A DNA stretch of 64,000 nt, taken from positions 1 through 64,000 of the forward strand of contig NZ_VTQV01000003.1 of the NCBI RefSeq assembly GCF_008764245.1. Reading direction: 5' to 3'. Both the position numbers and the translations under genes were made by a program. The DNA comes from Bacillus subtilis (lineage in GTDB: Bacteria > Bacillota > Bacilli > Bacillales > Bacillaceae_C). Below are positions 18,227 through 27,856 of this stretch, in pieces. Below the pieces are notes generated by a model that was not told the DNA's origin, did not search any database, and saw nothing but the letters and a program-made list of their open reading frames with translations. Within the stretch, counting starts at the first letter, position 1, and every line of letters starts with the position of its first letter.

Positions 18227-19216
18227 ATGAGTAAAAATAATAATGAACAATCTATTAGTCAGGTTGCACAAATGGATCAAGTGAATTTAAATGGAAACGT
18301 TATAAAGAAGCGGAAGAAGCACCGCGATTATCACAATTTCCATCCGGTTACAAATACTATTATGGCTATTATCTTAGGGATCTTTACGACCATGTGTCTG
18401 TTCCCTTTCGCTTACGTTATTATTATATCGTTTACAAGTGAAGAAAGTATTGTCAGGAATGGATTCCAATTGATCCCAGAGGCTTGGAGCCTTGATGCTT
18501 ATAAATTCCTATGGAGTGTTAAAGATCAATTACTTCAATCTTATTGGATTACGATAGTTGTTACAATTGTAGGTACTGTTATCAGTGTAATGATGATCAC
18601 TTTTTATTCCTATGCTATTTCTAGGCCACAATTTAAATACAGAAAGTTTTTCACATTTTTAGCTTTATTCACAATGCTATTTAGTGGTGGAATGGTTCCA
18701 ACTTATATCGTAGCAACTCAATTTTTGGGAATTAAAAATACGATATGGGCTTTGATCTTACCGCTTGCGATGAACGCATTCTACATCATCATTATGAGAA
18801 CCTTCTTCATAAGATCTGTTCCAGAAGCGATTTTGGAATCAGCGAGAATTGATGGAGCAAGTGAATTGAGATCGTTTTTCCAAATTGTGTTTCCGCTATC
18901 TTTACCCGGAATCGCAACAATTGCTTTATTTAGTACATTAGGGTATTGGAATGACTGGTTTAACGCCTTACTTTATATAGACCAGCCAAACTTAGTTCCA
19001 TTGCAATCCCTATTGATGAAAATTGAAGCCAACCTCGAATTTATGAGGCAAAACGTAGAGATCAGCGCTATGCAATCAAGCTTATTTGATACCATTCCTG
19101 CTGATGCTGCAAAAATGGCTATGGTGGTAATCGCCACATTGCCAATAGCAGTTTCCTATCCATTTTTCCAAAAGTATTTTGTTGGGGGATTGACTGTTGG
19201 CGGCGTTAAAGAATAA
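18227..19216 (+). CDS. Sugar ABC transporter permease, LplC/YtcP family (importer 1)
   Basis: 329 residues. A hydrophilic N-terminal stretch of about 45 residues (KKRKKHRDYHNFHP) precedes six membrane helices. The EAA loop is ESARIDGASELRSFFQIVFPLSLPG, and the C-terminus GGLTVGGVKE is typical of LplC/YtcP. It forms the heterodimeric channel with the preceding LplB-type protein. A GC-rich repeat of about 100 bp separates it from the binding-protein gene, which is unusual within an operon. Confidence 0.88.
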   Translation: MSKNNNEQSISQVAQMDQVNLNGNVIKKRKKHRDYHNFHPVTNTIMAIILGIFTTMCLFPFAYVIIISFTSEESIVRNGFQLIPEAWSLDAYKFLWSVKDQLLQSYWITIVVTIVGTVISVMMITFYSYAISRPQFKYRKFFTFLALFTMLFSGGMVPTYIVATQFLGIKNTIWALILPLAMNAFYIIIMRTFFIRSVPEAILESARIDGASELRSFFQIVFPLSLPGIATIALFSTLGYWNDWFNALLYIDQPNLVPLQSLLMKIEANLEFMRQNVEISAMQSSLFDTIPADAAKMAMVVIATLPIAVSYPFFQKYFVGGLTVGGVKE

Positions 19217-19268
19217 ATGGGTATCGAGAAAATAATGTGGAATATGATATAGCTTTTGAATAGTACAA

Positions 19269-19370
19269 ATGGAATATGCCCTTCCGCGGGCGAGTGTCAA
19301 GTCTCCCTTGGCTATGCCTTCCCGGGCCTTGCCGCTCCTTACTTCCCGCAGGGGGTCGCGTCTATTCCAT
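19269..19370. repeat. GC-rich dispersed intergenic repeat inside the importer 1 operon
   Basis: A 102-bp GC-rich segment bounded by ATGGAATA and TATTCCAT inverted repeats, with internal CCGCGGG and CCCGGG patches. On the minus strand it reads GACGCGACCCCCTGCGGGAAG, in the style of Bacillaceae intergenic repeats. It sits between the second permease and the binding protein and would be highly folded in the transcript. Confidence 0.65.
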
Positions 19371-19446
19371 CTGCTAGGATCACTTATCGCTTTTCCACAC
19401 TTGAATCGCATACCTAAATAAATCAAAAAGAAAAGGGGAGTTCAAA

Positions 19447-20901
19447 ATGAAGAAGAAGCTTGTGCTACTATTAGTTTTGCTTCTTAGCCTTGGTACTGTT
19501 CTAGCTGCATGTGGAGGCGGTAACAAGGAAGGCTCAAGTAAGGGTTCTGATAGTGAGAAACCTTATGAAATTAAATGGTATACTATTGGTACACCACAAA
19601 AGGATGCTGAAAAAGTATTCGAAGAAGTCAACAAATATACGAAGGAAAAGATCAATGCTACCGTCAAATTGACACAAATTGATTGGGGAGATTATAACCA
19701 AAAAATGCAGGTTATTATTTCTTCCGGAGAACCATTTGATTTAGCTTATATTGATGGAGCTAACTATGTGCAATATGCTCAAAAAGGAGCATTTGAACCT
19801 GTTAATGATCTATTAGATTCTCATGGAAAAGAATTAAAGGAAACATTAGATCCTGCATTAATAGAAGGTGCCCAAGTTGATGGTACATTATATGGGATTC
19901 CTGCTAACAAAGAAGCAGCTAGACAAACTGTTTATACATTTAATAAGCGTTTAGTTGATAAATATAATTTTGATATTTCTAAAGTGAAGAATTTGGAAGA
20001 TTTAGAGCCAATGCTAAAAGAAATTAAAGAAAATGAACCTGATATTACACCAATTGCAACCTTTAAGGCATTGCTTCCATTTGACTTTATCATGTCTGAA
20101 GAGCTTCCATTTGCTGTGCCATTTGAAGGAGATACAGACAAGGTTATTAATGCTTTTGATACAGATATAACAAAAGACATCTATAAAACAATGCATAAAT
20201 ATTTTAAAGCTGGTTATTTAAAATCAGATGCAGCTACAAGTAAGGATAGCTGGCCAATGGATGTAGAGAACTGGTTCGTTCGTACAGGTGGATCACAACC
20301 ATATGCTGACTTACTATGGACTCGTTCAGCTAAATATGAGGTTGTTTCAGTACCTGCAGAAGACCCAGTTACTGTGAATACATCTGTAACAGGTTCGATC
20401 CAAGCGATTTCATCTACTTCAGCTAATCCTGAAAAAGTTATGGAATTCCTAAACTTGCTTAACACAGATCCTTACCTACGTAACTTAGTGGACAAAGGAA
20501 TCGAAGGTGTCCATTATGAAAAGAATGATGATGATACAATTAAGGATCTTCCAGCACGTATAGAAAATTATAATATGCCTTCTTATTCTCTAGGAAACCA
20601 TTTTGTTCTATATCTATATGAAGACGATCCAGCAGATAAATGGGAAAAATTCAAAGAGTTTAATGAAAGTGCAACAAATGCTCCAACCTTAGGTTTCCAT
20701 TTCAATAGTGACCCAGTGAGAACTGAAGTTGCTTCCATTACCAATGTTTCAAATGAGTTTTACGATGCTTTGGCAACTGGTTCAGTTGATCCAGAAGAGT
20801 ACTTGCCTAAATTCAATCAAAAATTGAAAGATGCAGGTCTTGACAAAGTAATGGATGAAATTCAAAGTCAATATGACGAATGGAAAGCTGAAAACAAATA
20901 A
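19447..20901 (+). CDS. Sugar-binding lipoprotein, LplA/YtcQ family (importer 1)
   Basis: 484 residues. A lipoprotein signal with lipobox TVLAACGGG places the mature Cys at about residue 22, followed by a flexible Gly/Ser/Lys linker. The body is a family-1 extracellular solute-binding fold, and the C-terminal 130 residues (GFHFNSDPVRTEVASITNV...) resemble the DUF3502 region of LplA/YtcQ. It captures oligosaccharides outside the membrane for the two permeases upstream. A GGGGAG ribosome site precedes the ATG. A strong terminator follows, so it ends the unit. The YesMN pair downstream is its likely regulator. Confidence 0.9.
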   Translation: MKKKLVLLLVLLLSLGTVLAACGGGNKEGSSKGSDSEKPYEIKWYTIGTPQKDAEKVFEEVNKYTKEKINATVKLTQIDWGDYNQKMQVIISSGEPFDLAYIDGANYVQYAQKGAFEPVNDLLDSHGKELKETLDPALIEGAQVDGTLYGIPANKEAARQTVYTFNKRLVDKYNFDISKVKNLEDLEPMLKEIKENEPDITPIATFKALLPFDFIMSEELPFAVPFEGDTDKVINAFDTDITKDIYKTMHKYFKAGYLKSDAATSKDSWPMDVENWFVRTGGSQPYADLLWTRSAKYEVVSVPAEDPVTVNTSVTGSIQAISSTSANPEKVMEFLNLLNTDPYLRNLVDKGIEGVHYEKNDDDTIKDLPARIENYNMPSYSLGNHFVLYLYEDDPADKWEKFKEFNESATNAPTLGFHFNSDPVRTEVASITNVSNEFYDALATGSVDPEEYLPKFNQKLKDAGLDKVMDEIQSQYDEWKAENK

Positions 20902-20906
20902 AAGAT

Positions 20907-20939
20907 ATCAAGCTGGATGAAAAGTCCAGCTTGATTTTT
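20907..20939 (+). terminator. Intrinsic terminator after the importer 1 binding protein
   Basis: ATCAAGCTGGA pairs with TCCAGCTTGAT around a 7-nt loop, followed by TTTTTC. It starts five bases after the stop codon. Confidence 0.88.
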
Positions 20940-21426
20940 CATTTTAAGAGTAATCGGAAAAAGTAGGAAATGAGATATAGTTTTTAAAGATCGGAAATTG
21001 ACTATGCTTCCTTACCGTCGGCGGCTAATGAAGAGCCTTGTACTATGTACACTTCGAAATATCAGCTAGCTGATCACTTTATATTTTTCATAATGGTCGT
21101 AAATGGAATATACTTGTTGTAGTGAGCAAGTTAATTAGGTCGACGGAAACTTAGTCATAAAGATATACCATCACTGGATAGTGAGATGTATACTGTAACG
21201 ACTAGTTAATATTAATCATCCACAGGAAATCTTTCAAATCGCAATTCTAAGATGCTCATTTAGTAAACGTTGTAAATTTCCTATGCAAAAGTCATTATGA
21301 TGAATATTGGCTTTTACTGAAAAACGTCAATAACCTTGCTTTTTCAGGAAAACTTTTCGAAAATATACTTAAGGGAATAATTCTTCCCTAGCCCGAATAG
21401 CAAAACAGTGGACGGGGGCTAGCATT
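20940..21426. other. 487-bp gap before the YesM-like kinase
   Basis: No gene is visible. Around 20990-21130 there is a decayed repeat-like segment (TACCGTCGGCGG..., ATGGAATATAC) resembling the dispersed GC-rich repeats. The rest is AT-rich leader; GGGGGCTAG just before 21427 may serve as a weak ribosome site for the kinase. Confidence 0.4.
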
Positions 21427-23196
21427 ATGCTAATGAAATTTATTAAACGGATCAAGCATCATATATTTAATCGGTTGTTGCTGACGTCCTCTTTAACAAT
21501 CATTGCTACAGTGGTTGTATTGATTGTGGTAATTTCAAATTATTATTCAGATCTCATTATTAAAAGAGAAATGGATTTAAATATTAGAACGCTTGAAAGA
21601 GTAGAAGATTATTTTATAAATAAAGAAGCAGATTGGAATGGGATCACTCGGACACTTTATGAAAAAGGAAGTCTAATCGATGATATTTCTTACGCACTTC
21701 ATAATGATTATGAAGATTATCTAAAGTATCGGCTCGATAAATTTACAGGTCATCCTTCGTTTATTCCAAGTAATATTGATACCTATTTCTATGGATATTT
21801 TAGTCAAGATGATGATATTAATGCAGTTAGTTTATTGTCAGAGGATTTTTCTGACATTAGCTATTTATTTATCTATAATTATGGACGTTGGAATCAAAGT
21901 ATTGCTAAGGAAAATGAAGAATCAATCGAAAATGAAAGCATTATCCCAGAAGATCGGATAGAAGATACATTTATCAAGCATATTGCCATAAATAACCCGG
22001 CGACATTGCAAAAAATGGGCGAACTTGTCATCTATTATTCCACTGAAGGTTTAGATAAAATTGTTCAGCGAGAAAATGCAGAAGTTAAATCATCTTTTTT
22101 CTTATTTAAAGAAGATGGACAATTAGTTTATGCTAATAATCAAAAAATCCCAGAAAAATTCGTTGAAAATCTTCCGAATGCAAATTACGAGAATCAAGTG
22201 AAATGGCAAGGCGATACCTATTATGTCAATTCCATTAAAGGTATTGGTCAATATACGGCTTTTACAGTTATTCCTCATAAAGAAATGAATAAATTAACGG
22301 TTGTAAAAGGAACGATGTGGCTGTTAATTATTCCGTTTATTACGATTGCCATTATACTCACTTACTCTTTTATGCGTAATTATTCGGCGCGCATAAGAAG
22401 AATTGATGCCTCTATCCAAGAAGTGCAAAAGGGAAATTTAGCGATTCGAATTCCGGAATCGAAAAAAGAGGATGAATTGGCAACTATTGCTTCCAGCTTT
22501 AATGCGATGTTAGACGAATTAAATGAATATATCGAGAGAGTCTATGTTTTAAATTTGAAACAGAAGCAAGCAGAGTTAAAAGCTTTACAATCACAAATTA
22601 ATCCACATTTTTTATTTAATACTTTAGAAGTGATTCGGATGACAGCGGTTGTAGACGGCTCGAAAACATCGAGTAAAATGATTTACCATCTATCAAGATT
22701 ATTGCGCTATTCTCTTGAATCGAAAGATATGGTTCCTTTACAAGTAGAGATGGAAAATGTCCAACAATATTTACAGCTTGTTCAACTGCAACATCCTGAT
22801 AAATTAACGGTTCTCTTTGATATCCCTAGGGAAATCGAGAGAACCCCGATTCAAAAATTGGTACTCCAACCGATCGTAGAGAACTATATTGTCCATGGAT
22901 TTCAAAAGGATCGAAAAGATAATCGATTAGAAATCATCGCAAAACAAGAAATAGATCATATTCAGATAGTGATTCAGGACAATGGAAAAGGCATTCAAGA
23001 AGATAGGCTGAACACAATTCTTGAACATATTAATGATGAAGAAGGGGAGAACATGAATTCAATTGGTATGAAGAATGTTCATCAGCGTTTAAAATTAAAA
23101 CATGGTAAAGGGTATGGCCTAACTATTGAAAGTAGAGAAAATCAGGGGACGAACATCACCCTTATCATCCCAAGAGGAGGGGATGAAATTGTATAA
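21427..23196 (+). CDS. YesM-type sensor histidine kinase (system 1)
   Basis: 589 residues. One membrane helix near residues 15-37, a long extracellular sensor region, a second helix near 295-318, a HAMP linker (IQEVQKGNLAIRIPE), then the LytS/YesM kinase segment LKALQSQINPHFLFNTLEVI with the phosphoacceptor His, and an ATP-binding domain with DNGKGI. It would sense a sugar or a loaded binding protein and phosphorylate the response regulator encoded by the overlapping next gene. It lies just downstream of importer 1 and the mannosidase operon, its likely targets. The start is one of two close ATGs with a weak ribosome site. Confidence 0.9.
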   Translation: MLMKFIKRIKHHIFNRLLLTSSLTIIATVVVLIVVISNYYSDLIIKREMDLNIRTLERVEDYFINKEADWNGITRTLYEKGSLIDDISYALHNDYEDYLKYRLDKFTGHPSFIPSNIDTYFYGYFSQDDDINAVSLLSEDFSDISYLFIYNYGRWNQSIAKENEESIENESIIPEDRIEDTFIKHIAINNPATLQKMGELVIYYSTEGLDKIVQRENAEVKSSFFLFKEDGQLVYANNQKIPEKFVENLPNANYENQVKWQGDTYYVNSIKGIGQYTAFTVIPHKEMNKLTVVKGTMWLLIIPFITIAIILTYSFMRNYSARIRRIDASIQEVQKGNLAIRIPESKKEDELATIASSFNAMLDELNEYIERVYVLNLKQKQAELKALQSQINPHFLFNTLEVIRMTAVVDGSKTSSKMIYHLSRLLRYSLESKDMVPLQVEMENVQQYLQLVQLQHPDKLTVLFDIPREIERTPIQKLVLQPIVENYIVHGFQKDRKDNRLEIIAKQEIDHIQIVIQDNGKGIQEDRLNTILEHINDEEGENMNSIGMKNVHQRLKLKHGKGYGLTIESRENQGTNITLIIPRGGDEIV

Positions 23197-24697
23197 AGTC
23201 TTATTGGCAGATGATGAACCTTTAATTACAAGGGGATTAGGGGCGCTTATTGATTGGGAAGATTATGGATTTGAGATTAAGCATATTTCGGAGGATGGAG
23301 AAGATGCTTTAGCATTTATTCGAGAAAACCCGATTGATCTTATCGTAACGGATATTATCATGCCGAAGCGTACAGGCCTGTCGCTATTTGAAGAAGCGAA
23401 GAAAATCCGGCCACAAATTAAATGTATAGTTTTATCAGGTTATGAAGAATTTGATTATGTTAAAAAAGGTATGATACTAGGCATTGAGAACTATCTAGTG
23501 AAGCCTGTTGATGAAGATGAATTGTTGAAAACCGTTCAGACTGTAAGTGAAAAGTTAGCGGCTGCTCGAGAGGCAACCGAAGACGTTGCTTTCCATACTT
23601 TAAAAGATAATACATTATGGCGTTTATTGAATGGTGAAATCAATAAAAATGAATGGGAACAACGCTTGTCTTTATATGGAATGAGTAGTTTACGCCCATT
23701 TTATAATGTATCGACATTGGAATTCGCCAATATAGCTGATACAGAAATAAGTGTTGAACTGCGAAAGAATATTGAAAACGATTTTTCTGCACACTGCTTA
23801 TTAAGTCCTGATCAAGAATTATTGATTATTTTGGATGGAAAGGCTCCTGCAGACCTTTATCAAACAAACCAGGAACTAGCTCATTATCTGCATGAAAATT
23901 GCCCTGAAATTGGTACTTTTTATTTATCAATGGGGGATCCAGTAGATTCAATGGAAGGATTAGGAGAAAGTTATTTCCAAGCACGTGAATATTCACTATA
24001 CCAAATTTGTCTTGAACCTAACACAGTCATTTCTAGCCAAGTCCACGTGGATCGGCAAACATTATTAAAAAACCAACAAACCTATAAAGCGGATATTGTA
24101 AAAAGAATTCTTGATTCAGATGAAAAAGTAGAAGAAGGAATCGAACAATTTTTTCAAACTTTAACGCAGCACACCAAATTTCTTGCACCTGCTGTTGCCA
24201 GAAAATATACGATTGATCTGATTGCCTATATCCATCATTCCATTCAAGATGTAAAACATTATAATCATACCGCAGCTATTGAGAAATTAGTATATGCGAC
24301 AGATTTACAACAAATCAAAAGCATTTTATTAGACTATTGCCAGGAATTGGTGGCAGCAATTGAGAATCAACAAGATTCGAGAAGTCCGATTGTCCAAAAT
24401 GTCTTGGATTATATGCATGCCAATTATAATGAAGAGTTATCGTTGAAAACTTTGAGTCAACGATTTCACATTAATCCTATTTATCTTGGTCAATTATTTC
24501 AAAAAGAAATTGGTGTTGTTTTTTCGGAATACATCAACCATTTTCGCTTAGAAAAAGCGAAAGAATTATTAAAAACAACCCATCTACGTGCGGGTGAAAT
24601 TGGCAAAATGGTTGGCTATTCGGATACTGCTTATTTTTATAAGCAATTTAAAAAACATATCGGTGCAACACCAACAGAATGGCGAAATTTAGGATGA
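23183..24697 (+). CDS. YesN-type response regulator with AraC DNA-binding domain (system 1)
   Basis: About 504 residues. The receiver domain (about 1-120) has LLADDEP acidic residues and the phosphoacceptor Asp in DLIVTDIIMPKRTG. A variable middle region follows, then a C-terminal AraC-type double helix-turn-helix (SLKTLSQRFHINPIYLGQLF and AGEIGKMVGYSDTAYFYKQF). ATG at 23183, with GAGGAGGGG directly before it, is preferred; this overlaps the kinase gene by 14 bp, indicating translational coupling. It probably activates the importer and mannosidase genes in response to the imported sugar. Confidence 0.92.
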   Translation: MKLYKVLLADDEPLITRGLGALIDWEDYGFEIKHISEDGEDALAFIRENPIDLIVTDIIMPKRTGLSLFEEAKKIRPQIKCIVLSGYEEFDYVKKGMILGIENYLVKPVDEDELLKTVQTVSEKLAAAREATEDVAFHTLKDNTLWRLLNGEINKNEWEQRLSLYGMSSLRPFYNVSTLEFANIADTEISVELRKNIENDFSAHCLLSPDQELLIILDGKAPADLYQTNQELAHYLHENCPEIGTFYLSMGDPVDSMEGLGESYFQAREYSLYQICLEPNTVISSQVHVDRQTLLKNQQTYKADIVKRILDSDEKVEEGIEQFFQTLTQHTKFLAPAVARKYTIDLIAYIHHSIQDVKHYNHTAAIEKLVYATDLQQIKSILLDYCQELVAAIENQQDSRSPIVQNVLDYMHANYNEELSLKTLSQRFHINPIYLGQLFQKEIGVVFSEYINHFRLEKAKELLKTTHLRAGEIGKMVGYSDTAYFYKQFKKHIGATPTEWRNLG

Positions 24698-24729
24698 TAA
24701 ATAAGAGACAAGAACAAATGTATTTTTAT

Positions 24730-25117
24730 CATTTTCCGACAAAAGACTCCCTCTTCAATTTTGTGCAGGGCATAGCCCAAAAATAAGTGGGAGATGAATG
24801 TCGGTTGGGGTATCTAGAACGCATGTTTGTGTGGTGCAATATTCCTGTAAGTTGTTCTTTGAAAACTGAAGATATGAGGTTGTGACAGGAAAAGCGTCTG
24901 TCACGTAAAATCTTCAACGTTCTATCGCCTCCACGCATTCCGAAGTTGCGAAAACCAAGCTAAAGTAGGGTGCGTGGCGAGTCAACGTACAGGATATATA
25001 AAGCTTTCACCGTAGGGACTACGGGTAGAGCCTGCTAAAATAACCGAGGGATGCCTTGGTGTTCGCAGGAATCTCCCACTTCAAATTTCGTTAGAAATTA
25101 AGTGGTGAGTAGTTCAA
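24730..25117 (+). mobile_element. 388-bp non-autonomous derivative of the IS200/IS605-family tnpB element
   Basis: The left end (GACTCCCTCTTCAAT...GGGAGATGAATGTCGGTTGG) and right end (CCGTAGGGACTACGG...CCCACTTC...AAGTGGTGAGTAGTTCAA) match those of the full element at 42888-44238. The tnpB coding region is replaced by about 200 bp of unrelated sequence. TTTAT precedes the left end, as at the full copy. The right part keeps the segment that, in TnpB elements, is transcribed as omega-RNA, including the hairpin CCACTT/AAGTGG. There is no gene inside. It occupies most of the 586-bp gap between the YesN-type gene and the GH3 gene. It could be mobilised in trans by an IS200-type transposase. Confidence 0.82.
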
Positions 25118-25283
25118 CAAAGCAAGTTACACTACGCGTTTCTCGGCCCCAGCTCAAATAACGGATTGTAGCAACTTGGGCTTGTGCTAGGATATGAACT
25201 AAGGACTCCCACCCAGCCCTTAGTTCATTTTTTTATTTGTCCACCTGTAAAGTTCAAGTGTTGCTTTGCCTTTCCAACGAAGA

Positions 25284-27590
25284 TTATTCTATTGTTAGAA
25301 TGGTTTCCTTGAGATTGATAGAATCATTTCCTACCATTATTTTTATATGGCCAGGTTCCACAACAAACTTCATTTCATGATTCCAAATAGCTAGATCATC
25401 TTTCCTTAATTGCAGTGTTACGGTTTTTTGTTCATCCGGCTCCAACCAAATCTTCCGGAAGCCTTTTAATTCTTTTACCCTTCTGGTAATACTTGCTTCC
25501 ATATCCTTAATATATAGTTGGACAACTTCCGCGCCTGCTACTGATCCTATATTTTTCACATCCACCTGTACATCAATGGCAGCACCGGCGTTGATTTGAT
25601 CAAGTGTAATAGTGGAAGGACTGATCTGAATATTACTCACTTCAAATTGTGTATAGCTAAGACCGTATCCAAATGAATATAAAGGAGAGGCAGGTGAATC
25701 TATATACTGAAGTTCTCTCCCTTGGTCTTTTTGATTGTAATAAACTGGTAATTGCATGGATGATCGTGGTAAGGATACCGATAATTTTCCACTTGGATTG
25801 ACATCACCAAATATGATTTCGGCAAGAGCTTGTCCACCTTCTTGTCCAGGATACCATCCACAAAGAATGGCAGAGCAATCATCAACAATGTTTGTAATCG
25901 CGTGTGGACGACCTTGGATTAAGACGGTTACAATTGGTTTTCCAGTTGCGGCGATTTCCTTGACTAATAATTCTTGGACACCACCTAGTTTTAGATCAGC
26001 AAGGTCAACTCCTTCGCCACAATCCATATCTGTTGGATTACCCGAAACAATTGCAGCACCGTTAGAATCAAATTCAAGATCAAAGTTGCGCATACTGCTA
26101 CCACCTAAAGCAAGAATAACAACATCAGATTTTTTAGCAGCGTTTATTGCTTCCGCAAATCCTTCTGTGGAATTTCCGCGGACAGAACAACCTTTTGCAT
26201 AAACAACTTCACCTTCAGCGATCTCTTTTATGCCTTGAAGAATGGTTCTGCCTTTGCCATCCCGTTGAATGGCAGTATAATCTCCAAGCTGATTGTAAAT
26301 TTGATCTGCATTCGGCCCGATTACGGCAATTCTTTTCGTTTGTTTGCTTAATGGTAAGAGGTTATCTTGATTTTTAAGTAAGACAGCTGATTCTCTAGCA
26401 ACTTGAAGGTTTGTCTGTCTGAAAGATTCACTCCCTACAATTTGTGTAGAACGGTTTTCCTCTGTATAAGGTTGTTCGAATAAACCTAGGGAGAATTTTA
26501 AGTGTAAGACTCTTCGTACAGCTCGATCAATGATTGCTTCTGGCACTAGTCCTCTTTCGACAGCCTTTTCTAAAGTGGTGAAAGAAGTATCCCATAGACT
26601 TAAATCAACACCAGCTGAAAGGGCCATTGCAGCCGCAGATTCATAATCTCCAGCAAGTTGGGTTAAACGATCGACTGCAACCCCATCTGCCATAACAATG
26701 CCTTCATATCCCCATTCATCACGAAGAATATCTGTCAGCAGTTTTGCATTTGCATGACAAGGAATTCCATCAATTTCATTATAAGCAGCCATACATCCAA
26801 GGGCCCCAGCTTCTACGCCAGCTTTCATTCCGGGTAAATGGATTTCGCGTAATTCTCTTTCACCAATATTCGCAGGACCGGCATTATGGCCACCTTGACC
26901 TTCACCTTGCCCACTAAAATGCTTCAACACCGCGATGATTTTATTCTGTTGGGCTAGTTCTGTGCGCTCGCCTTGCAGTCCTTTTACTGCGGCACTCGTC
27001 ATTTTCGCAGCTAGATAAGGATCTTCACTATAGCACTCTTCAGCTCGTCCCCATCTAGGTTCCCGTAATATATCTAAGGTAGAAATTAAGCCTAAATGAG
27101 CTCCCCTTGAACGGACTTCAGCTGCAACATAACTATATGCTTCTTCCATTAGTTCGGGATTCCATGTACTACCAGCTCCGATATTTGTCGGGATCAGAGT
27201 TCCATCTAAAGCCTGATGGCCATGTGGACACTCTTCTGATAATAGAACTGGAATGCCTAAACGAGTATTCTCAATAATATATTGCTGGACCTTATTAGCC
27301 CATTTGGCATTTTCAACAGTTGGGATACCATTTTCATAGGTTACTGCTGACCAGGGATCTGACCGAAATAAGCCATACAAAGCGCCCATTCCATCACCAA
27401 ATGCTACTTCTTCTTTAAATGCTTCTGTTAATTCAATCCCGTCTTCTGTTTTTTGATATGCCTCCCAGCCGTACATTTTTTGATTCAGTTGGCCGACTTT
27501 TTCTTTTAATGTCATTCTGGATAATAAATCCTCTATCCGTTCTTCTATCGGGAGTGAGCGATCTTTATATTTCACGTATTTCACATCCAT
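25284..27590 (-). CDS. GH3 beta-glucosidase/beta-xylosidase-like enzyme (BglX type)
   Basis: 768 residues. An N-terminal GH3 barrel (LPIEERIEDLLSRMTLKEKVGQ at 13-34) has KHFSGQGEGQGGHNAG and the nucleophile Asp in GIVMADGVAVD. The second GH3 domain contains RIAVIGPNAD and the conserved GCSV and GG segments, and a fibronectin-III-like C-terminal domain ends the protein. It removes terminal beta-linked glucose or related sugars. No signal peptide, so cytoplasmic. The ribosome site is weak. It lies downstream of the minus-strand GH38 gene, separated by a dispersed repeat. Substrate (cellobiose, gentiobiose, beta-mannoside or xyloside) is not readable. Confidence 0.9.
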   Translation of the reverse strand: MDVKYVKYKDRSLPIEERIEDLLSRMTLKEKVGQLNQKMYGWEAYQKTEDGIELTEAFKEEVAFGDGMGALYGLFRSDPWSAVTYENGIPTVENAKWANKVQQYIIENTRLGIPVLLSEECPHGHQALDGTLIPTNIGAGSTWNPELMEEAYSYVAAEVRSRGAHLGLISTLDILREPRWGRAEECYSEDPYLAAKMTSAAVKGLQGERTELAQQNKIIAVLKHFSGQGEGQGGHNAGPANIGERELREIHLPGMKAGVEAGALGCMAAYNEIDGIPCHANAKLLTDILRDEWGYEGIVMADGVAVDRLTQLAGDYESAAAMALSAGVDLSLWDTSFTTLEKAVERGLVPEAIIDRAVRRVLHLKFSLGLFEQPYTEENRSTQIVGSESFRQTNLQVARESAVLLKNQDNLLPLSKQTKRIAVIGPNADQIYNQLGDYTAIQRDGKGRTILQGIKEIAEGEVVYAKGCSVRGNSTEGFAEAINAAKKSDVVILALGGSSMRNFDLEFDSNGAAIVSGNPTDMDCGEGVDLADLKLGGVQELLVKEIAATGKPIVTVLIQGRPHAITNIVDDCSAILCGWYPGQEGGQALAEIIFGDVNPSGKLSVSLPRSSMQLPVYYNQKDQGRELQYIDSPASPLYSFGYGLSYTQFEVSNIQISPSTITLDQINAGAAIDVQVDVKNIGSVAGAEVVQLYIKDMEASITRRVKELKGFRKIWLEPDEQKTVTLQLRKDDLAIWNHEMKFVVEPGHIKIMVGNDSINLKETILTIE

Positions 27591-27620
27591 TTATATTTAT
27601 TTTAAATATCCATTTCATAA

Positions 27621-27790
27621 TAGAGATTTTAGCCTTCAAATCCGAACAACGTTGGGTCGCTTTAGGTTGACACTTTCCGGGGGCGTGCGGTGAGCTTCGC
27701 TATGTGAGCTGTCACGCTAATCCCCCTGGAGTCGCCACCTTCCGCTCCAATCAACTAAGTTAAGGAAATACATTGACTAGCAATTCAATG
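27621..27790 (-). repeat. GC-rich dispersed intergenic repeat, copy B
   Basis: The reverse complement of this segment closely follows 8296-8469: shared GAATTGCTAGTC, GATTGGAGCGGAAGGTGG, GGGGGATTAGCGTGACA, CCCCCGGAAAG and GTTGTTCGGATTTGAAGG, with a divergent middle. It fills the gap between the GH38 and GH3 genes on the minus strand. Confidence 0.82.
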
Positions 27791-27856
27791 CCATCTAACA
27801 AAAAAGTTCGTGTATTGATCATTAATAAGCAATGATGAAATGGACTCAACTAAAAG

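Noticed and set aside
24855-24875. TTCTTTGAAAACTGAA as an rRNA-operon leader
   Set aside because: It resembles sequence found upstream of Bacillus rRNA genes, but no rRNA or tRNA follows, and it lies inside the mobile element.
24729-24938. A 69-codon frame on the minus strand as a gene
   Set aside because: It lies entirely within the left part of the deleted tnpB element and has no recognisable domain.
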